A stretch of DNA of 64,000 bases from Flavobacterium sp. N2038. Lineage in GTDB: Bacteria > Bacteroidota > Bacteroidia > Flavobacteriales > Flavobacteriaceae. The notes under the pieces are model-generated. The model searched no databases, was not told where the DNA came from, and worked only from the letters and a program-made list of their open reading frames with translations. How positions within the stretch are numbered: position 1 is the stretch's first letter; every line of letters starts with the position of its first letter. The stretch is taken from assembly GCF_025947185.1 (NCBI RefSeq), contig NZ_CP110001.1:4030001-4094000 (forward strand), read 5' to 3'. Below are positions 26,900 to 35,557 of this stretch, in pieces. Made by a program: the position numbers and the translations under genes.

Positions 26900-27754
26900 C
26901 TATTTTGTGTAAGGTACTGCCAGCTGTTTACTGCTTCCTAAACCATCCATTCCTAATTCTACCACATCTCCGGCTTTTAAGTATAAAGGCTCTGGTTTAA
27001 TTCCTAGACCAACCCCCGGAGGCGTTCCTGTACTAATGATATCACCCGGAAGTAACGTCATAAACTGACTTAGATAATGTACTAAAAACGGGATCTTAAA
27101 TACCAGATTGGAAGTATTACTGTTTTGGAATGTTTTTCCGTTCACTGTCAGCCACATTGGTATGTTATTTACATCTGCAATTTCATCCTGAGTTGCCAAA
27201 AATGGTCCAAGTGGAGCAAATGTATCACATCCTTTTCCTTTTGCCCATTGCCCTCCTCGTTCTATCTGAAAAGCTCTTTCGCTGTAATCATTTAGCAAAG
27301 CGTAGCCGGCAACATAATCTAAAGCATCTGCTTCTTCTACATAACTTGCTTTTTTACCCACTACAAAAGCCAGTTCAATTTCCCAATCTGTTTTTTCACT
27401 GTTTTTTGGAATAATCAAATCATCATTTGGTCCGCATAAAGAGGTAGTTGATTTAAAAAAGATAATTGGCTCGGTTGGAATTGGTGCATTGGTTTCACGA
27501 CAATGATCTACATAATTCAATCCGATACAAATAATTTTTGAAGGTCTTGCAACCGGCGATCCTAGTCGCACTGAAGCGTCTACTTCTGGCAGGACAGGAT
27601 TGCTTTCTAATGCTTTTTTAAGTTTTTCTAATCCGTTTTCTTCAAAAAAAGCTTCATTGTAATCCGTTACTATCGAGGATACATCAAATCTTTTTTCGTC
27701 TATTAAAACACCTGGTTTTTCTTTACCGGCTTCTCCAAATCGTATTAGTTTCAT
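26900..27754 (-). CDS. FAH-family hydrolase, likely 2,4-diketo-3-deoxy-L-fuconate hydrolase, 284 aa
   Basis: This is a fumarylacetoacetate-hydrolase fold protein. RPSKIICIGLNYVDHC opens the catalytic domain (about residue 70). The acidic metal site lies in DWEIELAFVVG and NDYSERAFQ, and STGTPPGVGLG is present near the end. In non-phosphorylated fucose pathways a protein of this family splits 2,4-diketo-3-deoxy-L-fuconate into pyruvate and L-lactate. The placement after lutABC and in the same run as fucP, a UxaA-type dehydratase and an SDR supports that role. Related 2-keto-3-deoxy-acid hydrolases cannot be excluded from sequence alone. It is cytoplasmic and is separated from lutC by 59 bp. 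Confidence 0.8.
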   Translation of the reverse strand: MKLIRFGEAGKEKPGVLIDEKRFDVSSIVTDYNEAFFEENGLEKLKKALESNPVLPEVDASVRLGSPVARPSKIICIGLNYVDHCRETNAPIPTEPIIFFKSTTSLCGPNDDLIIPKNSEKTDWEIELAFVVGKKASYVEEADALDYVAGYALLNDYSERAFQIERGGQWAKGKGCDTFAPLGPFLATQDEIADVNNIPMWLTVNGKTFQNSNTSNLVFKIPFLVHYLSQFMTLLPGDIISTGTPPGVGLGIKPEPLYLKAGDVVELGMDGLGSSKQLAVPYTK

Positions 27755-27813
27755 TTTATTACTTTATTATATTATACTTTTCTTATTTGCTCAGACAACA
27801 TTATCCTTGTTGT

Positions 27814-28398
27814 TTATTCTATTACATAAATCGTAGCGCTTCTTGCACCATGTGCTCCAATTACTAATGATTGTTCAATATCAGCAGTTTTAGAAGGTCC
27901 GGCTATAAAAGCACCAAATCCTTCTTTTGATACATCAAGTTTTTGATATGCCTGATGTAAAGTGTTTACAATATCTTTTTTCTCGATTATCAAAATCAAA
28001 TGCTGACATATAAAAGGAATAAGTCTGTTTATCATTTGACTTTCATAAACCCATATAGCACCGTTTTCTGCCACACCAACTGTTCCTTTCACATACGCTT
28101 TTTCTACTTTTTCTAATTCAATTGCAGATAAAGAAGCTACTTGTTCATCTATATTTCCAAGTGAAGAAATTGTATTTACAACGAAACTTCCGCTTATTTT
28201 ATCAGCTAATAATTGATCTTTTAGCATTGTAATATCCGAAATCAATTCTGCTTTACCGCCAATGCTCTCCAATACTGTTTTAAACTGCGCATAAGCATCT
28301 TCATAATGAATAACAGCGCTAATATCAATAACAGGAAGTTCAGCCAATTCAGGCTGATTCATCGTTATGGCATTCAATATATTTTCTCTTGCGCTCAT
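27814..28398 (-). CDS. lutC: LutC-family L-lactate utilisation protein, 194 aa
   Basis: A LUD-domain (DUF162) protein: KGTVGVAENGAIWVYES and LVIGAHGARSATIYVIE are typical of LutC/YkgG. With LutA and LutB it forms the L-lactate oxidising complex that yields pyruvate. It lies 19 bp after lutB in the order lutA-lutB-lutC. In this locus it would consume the L-lactate made by the FAH-family hydrolase encoded just downstream. Confidence 0.88.
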   Translation of the reverse strand: MSARENILNAITMNQPELAELPVIDISAVIHYEDAYAQFKTVLESIGGKAELISDITMLKDQLLADKISGSFVVNTISSLGNIDEQVASLSAIELEKVEKAYVKGTVGVAENGAIWVYESQMINRLIPFICQHLILIIEKKDIVNTLHQAYQKLDVSKEGFGAFIAGPSKTADIEQSLVIGAHGARSATIYVIE

Positions 28399-28417
28399 AC
28401 TCTCTTTCTCTGCTATT

Positions 28418-29791
28418 TTATTTTTGGTTTTTCCCGTTTTTCAAATACCAATCACGGAATGATTCCTTTGGAGCAACTGGCATTTCTCGTTGTTTAGACC
28501 AAACATTTAATTTATTGTTTACCATAAAAGGGAATAAATGCATTACTCCTCTTCCCATTTTTCCCATCAAACGGTACACTTTAGGATTCGAGAATATAAA
28601 ATCCATTCCCTTCATTCCTATTTTTTTACTTGTAGCTACATATCCTTCAGAAACAATAACTTGTCTCCATTTCCATAACTGTTCATGGATATTGATTTTT
28701 ACAGGACACACATTAGTACAACTACCACATAAGGTTGATGCAAAAGGCAAATCGGCATTGGCTTTCATATCCAAATTTGGATTTAAAATAGAACCAATTG
28801 GTCCTGCAACGGCTGTATGATAACTATGTCCGCCACTTCTGCGGTATACCGGACAAGTGTTGAAACAGGCTGCGCAACGGATACATTTTAATGAATTTCT
28901 GAAATCTTCTCTTCCCAATTGTTTGCTACGTCCATTATCTACAATCACGATATGCATTTCCTGATTGGGTCTTGGTTTATGAAAATGGCTCGAGTAAGTA
29001 GTAATAGGCTGACCTGTAGCACTTCTGGCTAATAATCTCAAAAAAACTGATAAATGTTCTGCTTTTGGGATTAATTTTTCAAAGCCCATACAGGCAATGT
29101 GTACAGGCGCTGTATGTGCTCCCATATCAGCATTTCCTTCATTGGTACAAACTACAAAACCTCCTGTTTCGGCAATGGCAAAATTGACTCCTGTAATCGC
29201 TAATTCCGATTCTACAAACTTATTACGCAAATGTTGTCTCGCGGCTTCGGTTAAATATTGCGGATCATTATTTCCTTTTTCCGTTTGTAAATGCTCATGA
29301 AAAGTAGCACTTACATCTTCTTTTTTTAAGTGAATTGCCGGCAACACAATATGGCTTGGAGGTTCTTTTCTGAATTGAACAATGCGTTCTCCCAAATCAG
29401 TGTCAACTACTTCTATTCCGTTATGCTGTAGATATTCATTCAAATGACACTCTTCGGTTAACATACTCTTGCTCTTAACAATTTTCTGAATACCGTGTTT
29501 TTTGATAATTTCGTGAACTATCGCGTTGTGTTCCTTGGCATCTGCTGCCCAGTGTACTTTTATGCCGTTGGCAATGGCATTTTTTTCAAATTCTATTAGA
29601 TAATTGGAAAGATTAGAAAGTGTGCGATTTTTAATCTGCGAGCCCCATTCTCTTAATTGTTCCCATTCCGGTATGCCATGAGCCGCCTTGTCACGCTTTG
29701 CGCGAACAAACCACAAGGTTTCATCGTGCCAGTCGGTTCTAGGCTCGTCAGCTATAAACTTTTCCGCTAATGCAGCATGTTTTACCGTCAT
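28418..29791 (-). CDS. lutB: LutB-family iron-sulfur L-lactate utilisation protein, 457 aa
   Basis: An N-terminal LUD domain (about 60-290, including SMLTEECHLNEYL and ETGGFVVCTNEGNAD) is followed by two 4Fe-4S cysteine motifs, CIRCAACFNTCPV (about 310) and CGSCTNVCPV (about 357). A C-terminal helical segment ends the protein. This is the classical LutB/YkgF layout at normal length. It is the electron-transfer core of the LutABC L-lactate dehydrogenase. It lies between lutA (48 bp) and lutC (19 bp). Confidence 0.92.
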   Translation of the reverse strand: MTVKHAALAEKFIADEPRTDWHDETLWFVRAKRDKAAHGIPEWEQLREWGSQIKNRTLSNLSNYLIEFEKNAIANGIKVHWAADAKEHNAIVHEIIKKHGIQKIVKSKSMLTEECHLNEYLQHNGIEVVDTDLGERIVQFRKEPPSHIVLPAIHLKKEDVSATFHEHLQTEKGNNDPQYLTEAARQHLRNKFVESELAITGVNFAIAETGGFVVCTNEGNADMGAHTAPVHIACMGFEKLIPKAEHLSVFLRLLARSATGQPITTYSSHFHKPRPNQEMHIVIVDNGRSKQLGREDFRNSLKCIRCAACFNTCPVYRRSGGHSYHTAVAGPIGSILNPNLDMKANADLPFASTLCGSCTNVCPVKINIHEQLWKWRQVIVSEGYVATSKKIGMKGMDFIFSNPKVYRLMGKMGRGVMHLFPFMVNNKLNVWSKQREMPVAPKESFRDWYLKNGKNQK

Positions 29792-29839
29792 CTTTCTTTC
29801 GTATTAAGTGTCTTCTTTTTAAAGAAATCACTTTTATTT

Positions 29840-30577
29840 TTAAACTAAACCATTCAATATTTCAGCAATATGAATCGTTTTTACTTTACTTCCTCTTCGT
29901 TTCAGCAGACCTTCCATATGCATCAAGCAGCTTGTATCTCCTCCTGTAATATAGTCGACATCATTGACTTCATGTTCTTTTATTCTATCCTTTCCCATTT
30001 TTACACTTACAGCTTCTTCAAAAACGCAAAAAGTACCCCCAAAACCGCAACATTCATCATTACGTTCCGGTCTTCTTAATTCAATCCCCTCAACCATATT
30101 TAATAATTGTTCGGGTTTAGAAAACTCGGGCAACATTTGTTCAGTCATAGAAGAAAGATGCAAACCTCTTTGTCCGTGGCAGCTATTGTGCAATCCTACT
30201 TTATACGGAAAACGAGCCTTCAGACTTTTAATTTTTAAAATATCAGTCAAAAACTCTGTGAGTTCGTAAACAGTACTTCGAATGTGAGCCGTTTCCTGCG
30301 GATTTTCGGCATCCTGCAAATGTTCTTTTACATGCAAAACACAACTTCCTGAAGGTGCTACTATATAATCAAATCCTGAAAAATTTTTAACAAAATTCTG
30401 GTCACAGCCTTTACTTAAACTTGCAAAACCACTATTTGCCATAGGTTGACCACAGCAGGTTTGCTCTAATGGAAAAGTAACATCACAACCCAGTTTTTGC
30501 AATAACTGTAAAGCAGCAATACCCACATTGGGGTAAAACTGATCGATATAGCAGGGTATGAATAAGGCAATTTTCAT
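29840..30577 (-). CDS. lutA: LutA-family (CCG-domain) L-lactate utilisation protein, 245 aa
   Basis: Two cysteine-rich CCG domains are visible: CYIDQFYPNVG with TCCGQPMANSG near the N-terminus, and LHNSCHGQRGLHLS with NDECCGFGGTFCV in the second half. This matches LutA/YkgE, the third part of the L-lactate oxidation complex. The stop of the upstream SDR gene is only 6 bp away, which ties lactate oxidation tightly to the fucose-type catabolic genes. Confidence 0.9.
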   Translation of the reverse strand: MKIALFIPCYIDQFYPNVGIAALQLLQKLGCDVTFPLEQTCCGQPMANSGFASLSKGCDQNFVKNFSGFDYIVAPSGSCVLHVKEHLQDAENPQETAHIRSTVYELTEFLTDILKIKSLKARFPYKVGLHNSCHGQRGLHLSSMTEQMLPEFSKPEQLLNMVEGIELRRPERNDECCGFGGTFCVFEEAVSVKMGKDRIKEHEVNDVDYITGGDTSCLMHMEGLLKRRGSKVKTIHIAEILNGLV

Positions 30578-30583
30578 TGTAAC

Positions 30584-31348
30584 CTAGTTATTTAATTTAA
30601 TAAAACCTCCATCAATAGGATAATCGCAACCGGTTACAAAACCAGATTCGTCACTGCTTAAAAACAAAGCCAGAGCGGCCACCTCATCTGGTTTTGCCAT
30701 TCTGCCAATAGGCTGTGTTTTGGATAATTTTTCAAACATTTCTGCTTCTTTACCTGGATATGTTTTTGAGATAAACCCATCTACAAAAGGTGTATGTACT
30801 CTTGCAGGAGAAATAGAATTACAACGAATATTTTCTCCTATATAATCCTTGGCTACTGATAATGTCATGGCCATAACGGCTCCTTTTGCTGTAGAATAAG
30901 CAAATCGATCCGGAATACCAACCCAGGCAGCAATAGATGCCATGTTTACAATAACACCTCCGCCAGAAGCTCTAAATTGCGGTATCGCAGCATGCAGACA
31001 ATTGTATACCCCTTTTACATTTACACTCATTATTCTGTCAAAATCTGCTTCGGGTGTAGTGTCTGCTTTTCCAATGTGAGCAATACCGGCATTATTAATC
31101 AGGATATGAATATTACCAATTTTTTCAAATGTTGCTATTACTTCTGCCTGATTGGCTACATTACAGGCATGCGAAAATACTTTTCCCCCGTTTGCTGTAA
31201 TTTCCTCTACGGCTGTTTTGGCACTTTCTTCTGTTAGTTCTATAATATGAACTTCTGCTCCCTGTTTGGCAAACAGAGCCGAGATTGCCTTTCCAATTCC
31301 GCTGCCACCACCGGTAACTACGGCTTTTTTATTTTGTAATGAAAACAT
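30584..31348 (-). CDS. SDR dehydrogenase, likely 2-keto-3-deoxy-L-fuconate dehydrogenase, 254 aa
   Basis: This is a classical short-chain dehydrogenase: cofactor motif TGGGSGIG (12-19), NNAGIA (85-90), and the Ser138/Tyr151/Lys155 triad in MASIAAW and YSTAKG. The length is normal. In oxidative fucose pathways an SDR oxidises 2-keto-3-deoxy-L-fuconate to the 2,4-diketo acid that the FAH-family hydrolase then cleaves. L-fucose dehydrogenases can also be SDRs, so the first step of the pathway is an alternative. It sits between the UxaA-type dehydratase (111 bp) and lutA (6 bp). Confidence 0.82.
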   Translation of the reverse strand: MFSLQNKKAVVTGGGSGIGKAISALFAKQGAEVHIIELTEESAKTAVEEITANGGKVFSHACNVANQAEVIATFEKIGNIHILINNAGIAHIGKADTTPEADFDRIMSVNVKGVYNCLHAAIPQFRASGGGVIVNMASIAAWVGIPDRFAYSTAKGAVMAMTLSVAKDYIGENIRCNSISPARVHTPFVDGFISKTYPGKEAEMFEKLSKTQPIGRMAKPDEVAALALFLSSDESGFVTGCDYPIDGGFIKLNN

Positions 31349-31459
31349 ATTTTTATTTTTAAAGGTTTAAAAATTTAGATTTTATTACTTTTCCAAACCT
31401 AAATTTTATTAATTCTTTGCTTCGTCATTCTCCTTTTTCAGTAAAAAGATTTTCTCCTT

Positions 31460-33115
31460 TTACAAAGATACGCCACGTTTCCATGGAATAAAATCATCCT
31501 GATTTAAAGAAACGGCTTTTGGTATGATTTCGCCACTTGCGGCCTTAATACAATACTCCAGAATATCTTCTCCCATTTCTTCAATTGTTTTTTCTCCGCT
31601 GATAATTGGCCCACAATCAATATCAATGATATCGCTCATTTTTTTTGCCAGAACAGAATTAGTCGCCACTTTGATGACTGGACAAACTGGATTTCCTGTT
31701 GGGGTTCCTAATCCTGTAGTAAATAGTATTAATGTTGCTCCCGATGCTGCTTTACCAGTCGTTGCCTCGACATCATTTCCTGGTGTACATACTAAACTCA
31801 ATCCTGCTTTTGTTGCGGGTTCTGTATAATCCAGTACATCAACAACAGGTGCTGTTCCTCCTTTTTTGGCTGCTCCGGCGCTTTTTATAGCATCGGTTAT
31901 TAAACCGTCTTTGATATTTCCGGGTGATGGATTCATATGAAAGCCCGAACCTACTTTATGTGCCAAAGCATCATAAGATTGCATTAAATCAATGAATTTT
32001 TTAGCGATCGGTTCACTTGTACAACGATCAATCAGATTTTGTTCAACTCCACATAGTTCAGGGAATTCAGCCAAAAGGACTTTTCCTCCTAAAGCCACCA
32101 GCAAATCTGAAGTATATCCTACCGCAGGATTAGCCGAAACCCCACTAAAACCATCACTACCGCCACATTTGACCCCCAGACACAATTCACTTAAAGGTGC
32201 CGGAGTTCTTTCGTATTTATTTATTTCGATCAATCCTTCAAAGGTTTGTTTGATCGCTGCTGCTACTAATTGTTCTTCACTTTTTGCCTGTTGCTGTTCA
32301 AAAACCAGTAAAGGTTTATCAAAAGTGGGATTTTGTTTTTTTACATCGTCTATAAAATCCTGTATCTGCAAATGCTGACATCCTAAACTCAATAATGTTA
32401 TCCCTGCTACATTAGGATGATTTGCATAAGAAGCGAGTAAAGCACTCAGAGTAGACGCGTCCTGACGTGTACCACCACAGCCTCCCTGATGATTTAAAAA
32501 TTTTATACCATCAACATTCTTAAATATTCTGTTGGTATTTTGATCTGGTGTTAATTGTACATCAATGGCATCCAGATTTTCTCCGTTTTTGTAAGCTTCC
32601 AATAAATAATGGGTATACTGAGTATATTTATCACTTACTGAATATCCCAATTCATTGTGAAGGGCTTCGCGTATTACATCCAAATTTCTGTTTTCGCAAA
32701 ATACAGTTGGAATAAACAACCAATAATTGGCAGTTCCTACACGACCGTCACTTCTTTTATATCCATTAAAAGTTCTGTTTTTATATTTTGAAACATCCGG
32801 TGCCTGCCATAAAAAATCAACATGGCGATATTGATAAGGCTCTGCTGCATGTTTCAGATTATCGGTAGTCATGAGACTTCCTTTTGCAACATCACTTTGC
32901 ACCTTGCCTACCAAAACTCCATACATCGTGATTTCGGACCCTTGCTTTAAATCTGCTGTATAAAACTTATGCTTTGCTTTTATAGTATCTTCAAGAATAT
33001 AAGTCACTCCTTCAAAAGTTACACTTTCTCCTTTTGCCAGATCTGTTAAAGCGACCAGCACATTATCATTTGGGTGCATTTTTATCACCGATCTTTTAAC
33101 TCCGTTTTCTAACAT
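31460..33115 (-). CDS. UxaA-family dehydratase, likely L-fuconate dehydratase, 551 aa
   Basis: It has the UxaA layout: an N-terminal SAF-like domain (VIKMHPNDNVLVALTDLAKGES) and a long catalytic part with GYKRSDGRVGTANYWL, NHQGGCGGTRQDAS, GVKCGGSDGFSG, a FTTGLGTPTGNPVCPVIK segment and a C-terminal DIDCGPIISGE. Cysteines in these motifs probably bind the metal. The start at 33115 avoids a 35-bp overlap with fucP and matches the family start. Altronate dehydratase is the namesake activity, but in fucose loci such as that of Campylobacter jejuni a UxaA homologue is thought to dehydrate L-fuconate. Its position after fucP favours fuconate. Confidence 0.82.
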   Translation of the reverse strand: MLENGVKRSVIKMHPNDNVLVALTDLAKGESVTFEGVTYILEDTIKAKHKFYTADLKQGSEITMYGVLVGKVQSDVAKGSLMTTDNLKHAAEPYQYRHVDFLWQAPDVSKYKNRTFNGYKRSDGRVGTANYWLFIPTVFCENRNLDVIREALHNELGYSVSDKYTQYTHYLLEAYKNGENLDAIDVQLTPDQNTNRIFKNVDGIKFLNHQGGCGGTRQDASTLSALLASYANHPNVAGITLLSLGCQHLQIQDFIDDVKKQNPTFDKPLLVFEQQQAKSEEQLVAAAIKQTFEGLIEINKYERTPAPLSELCLGVKCGGSDGFSGVSANPAVGYTSDLLVALGGKVLLAEFPELCGVEQNLIDRCTSEPIAKKFIDLMQSYDALAHKVGSGFHMNPSPGNIKDGLITDAIKSAGAAKKGGTAPVVDVLDYTEPATKAGLSLVCTPGNDVEATTGKAASGATLILFTTGLGTPTGNPVCPVIKVATNSVLAKKMSDIIDIDCGPIISGEKTIEEMGEDILEYCIKAASGEIIPKAVSLNQDDFIPWKRGVSL

Positions 33116-33131
33116 ATTATATAAATAGAAT

Positions 33132-34421
33132 TTATGCTTTATTTGTTTTATGTCCGTTAAATGCAAACAATAGTATTACTGAAAAACAGATAAGCGGAAC
33201 GATATAACCGTACTGAATGCTTCCCGTAAGATCTGAAATCAATCCTAAAACCGGAGGCAATAAAGCTCCTCCCACTATTGCCATTACAATTAATGAAGAA
33301 CCAATTTTTGTATTATGACCTAATCCATCAATTCCCATTGAAAAAATAGTAGGAAACATGATGCTCATAAAAAAGGCTATTGCTATTAAGGTATATACCA
33401 CAATCATTCCTGATCCTGCTATGGCAACTATTGATAAAAGAATATTAATAAAGGCATAAATGATTAGTAATTTTCTTGGTTTAATGTATTGCATGAAGAA
33501 CGTTCCTGCAAAACGTCCTAGCATAAAAGCCAATCCGAAGAAACCCAGATATTTGGCTGCTACATCTTCGGCCAAACCTGCTGAGGTAGTAGACATTTTG
33601 ATAAAAAAACTACCCACACAAACCTGTGCTCCAACGTAGAAAAACTGTGCTAAGATTCCCCATCGCAAACGCATTGATTTTAAAGCTCCTGCAAAACTAG
33701 CTCCTTCTGCCCCTTCTTTATCTTCATCTTTTACATCGGGCATATTGGTAAAATAAAAAACCAATGCTACCGAAAGGATAATTAATCCCAAAATCAGATA
33801 AGGCATTTTTACACTTGCCGCTTCTTCTAATACATAAGCATGTAATTGTGCTGCCGGCATAGCATCCATTTCGGCCTGAGTTAAATTTTTTCCGGATAAG
33901 ATCATTGGTCCTATATAGGCCGGAGCGATAAAAGCCGCCAGTCCGTTGAAGGATTGCGAAAAGTTTAATCGTCTTGTCGCTGTTTCTGCCGGCCCCAATA
34001 TCGTTACATAGGGATTAGCTGCTGTTTCTAAAAAGGTAAGTCCACAAGCAATAACAAACAAAGCACCTAAAAAATAAATATACTGTAACGAATTGGCTGC
34101 CGGTACAAACAAAATTGAACCAATACCGAATAAAACTAATCCAATCATAATACCGGATTTATAACCGTATTTCCTCATGATATAACCTGCAGGCAAAGCC
34201 ATGAAAAAATAGGCAACAAATACAGAAGAATCAATCAATGAAGATTCTAAATCGGTTAGATTAAATGCTTTTCTTAAATGCGGAATAAGTATGGGATCTA
34301 AGTTGTGTACAAATCCCCAGAAAAAGAATAAGCTGGTTACCAGTATAAAAGGAAATAGCCATTTCTTATTTTCTTTAGAACCAACCTCTTGGCGAACTTC
34401 TATTTCTGTTATTAATGCCAT
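33132..34421 (-). CDS. fucP: L-fucose:H+ symporter family permease (FucP), 429 aa
   Basis: A major-facilitator protein with about 12 membrane segments. The FucP-type motifs are FPFILVTSLFFFWGFVHNLDPILIPHLRKAF near the N-terminus (given here as a family landmark), AGYIMRKYGYKSG, and FLETAANPY in the fourth helix region. It would bring L-fucose, released by the GH29 fucosidase, across the inner membrane. It is the first gene of the fucose block, 16 bp before the UxaA-type gene, with a 132-bp AT-rich gap upstream that could hold a promoter. Confidence 0.9.
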   Translation of the reverse strand: MALITEIEVRQEVGSKENKKWLFPFILVTSLFFFWGFVHNLDPILIPHLRKAFNLTDLESSLIDSSVFVAYFFMALPAGYIMRKYGYKSGIMIGLVLFGIGSILFVPAANSLQYIYFLGALFVIACGLTFLETAANPYVTILGPAETATRRLNFSQSFNGLAAFIAPAYIGPMILSGKNLTQAEMDAMPAAQLHAYVLEEAASVKMPYLILGLIILSVALVFYFTNMPDVKDEDKEGAEGASFAGALKSMRLRWGILAQFFYVGAQVCVGSFFIKMSTTSAGLAEDVAAKYLGFFGLAFMLGRFAGTFFMQYIKPRKLLIIYAFINILLSIVAIAGSGMIVVYTLIAIAFFMSIMFPTIFSMGIDGLGHNTKIGSSLIVMAIVGGALLPPVLGLISDLTGSIQYGYIVPLICFSVILLFAFNGHKTNKA

Positions 34422-34553
34422 ATGTTTTTTATTAAAATTGTAATTTTTTAGAATTATAAAAATACAATGTCTACAGTATATTTATTAATTCAATATTACC
34501 ATTGTTTAATTATTAATTGTCTATTACGATAATTTTAAACAAAAAAAGTGCAT

Positions 34554-35459
34554 TTAAAAAGAATGTGGATAATATTGGTTTGTAACTGATCCATCTTCAA
34601 ACAGATCAATTATAGCATATCCCGGAGGTGTTTGTTTGTAATAAGTTTTTCCTGCTGAGTCTTTGTCTCCCGGCTCCCACCAAAAACCGCTCAAAGCACC
34701 GTTGCAGTAATAATGGACATTATTGTAAACCGCTTCGTCCAATAAATGAATGTGTCCGCTCAAGCAAGTAATTTTTTTATCTTTATGTTTATAAAAAAGA
34801 TCACTGATGTATTTTGAATCTGTATGATTTCCTCCATCTACATGTGTACATACAGCAAGAATAGGAAAATGGCTCATGCAGACAACAGGCGTACCAACGG
34901 GAAGACTCTGCAAATCTTTTTCCAGCCATAAACGCTGCTCATCATCTAATGAACCTCCGCCATTATTACTGTCTAATATCACAAAGTGCCATCCTTTTTT
35001 ATCAAAACTATAATAACGATTTGGAATTCCTAATTGTTTTACAACATAGTCTTTCCCATACATATTATCTTGTTTATTTGGCGCTGCCCACCACATATCG
35101 TGATTTCCGAGGCAACTGTGCAGTTCAAAACCGCTGATTTCTTTGGTTGTGTCGTTCCAAATCTTCCATAATTCATTTACTCTCTCGCGAGTAATATTAT
35201 CGTAATCTGCGGCAAAAATGGAATCTCCTCCGTTGAGAGAAAAATCGACTTTATGTTTCTTGATTTCTTCCAGACATTTTACAAATCGATCCGGTGCATT
35301 TTCTTCTGGTCGGATGTGTACATCGGTAATATGTGCGATGCGTAAAACTCTTTTAGATTTAGTACTTTTCTCTGCTGCAGAAATAATAGAAGCTGAACCA
35401 GTTAAGGCTACAGTACCAGCGGTTAAACCAATATATTTTAATAATTCTCTTCTTTTCAT
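34554..35459 (-). CDS. Exported calcineurin-type metallophosphoesterase, 301 aa
   Basis: The N-terminus MKRRELLKYIGLTAG looks like a twin-arginine (Tat) signal. Metallophosphatase motifs follow in order: ITDVHIRPE, NGGDSIFA, LGNHDMWW, MSHFPI and SGHIHL. These supply the Asp/His/Asn ligands of a two-metal site. The substrate cannot be read from sequence; relatives hydrolyse cyclic nucleotides, phosphodiesters or phosphomonoesters. It lies inside the glycan locus between a GH92 gene and fucP, so a glycan-linked phosphate is a reasonable inference. Confidence 0.82.
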   Translation of the reverse strand: MKRRELLKYIGLTAGTVALTGSASIISAAEKSTKSKRVLRIAHITDVHIRPEENAPDRFVKCLEEIKKHKVDFSLNGGDSIFAADYDNITRERVNELWKIWNDTTKEISGFELHSCLGNHDMWWAAPNKQDNMYGKDYVVKQLGIPNRYYSFDKKGWHFVILDSNNGGGSLDDEQRLWLEKDLQSLPVGTPVVCMSHFPILAVCTHVDGGNHTDSKYISDLFYKHKDKKITCLSGHIHLLDEAVYNNVHYYCNGALSGFWWEPGDKDSAGKTYYKQTPPGYAIIDLFEDGSVTNQYYPHSF

Positions 35460-35477
35460 TTTGTAGTTTAATATATT

Positions 35478-35510
35478 AGACCTGACAGGTTTTAAAAACC
35501 TGTCAGGTCT
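35478..35510. repeat. Perfect palindromic repeat (CCTGACAGGTTTT-type)
   Basis: The 16-bp arms AGACCTGACAGGTTTT (35478-35493) and its inverse (35495-35510) are perfect around one base. The element lies between the GH92 and phosphoesterase genes. Palindromes of this type recur between genes in many Flavobacterium genomes. It may also act as a processing or termination site. Confidence 0.75.
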
Positions 35511-35557
35511 CTATTGGAATCTAAAAAAATGCAAACCCTCCCCTTCATTCAAATGAA

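Noticed and set aside
28389..28820. Plus-strand frame of 143 codons opposite lutB/lutC
   Set aside because: It lies antisense to well-supported genes and has no recognisable domain.
33116..33166. Longer start for the UxaA-type protein
   Set aside because: It overlaps the end of fucP and adds 17 residues not expected in the family.
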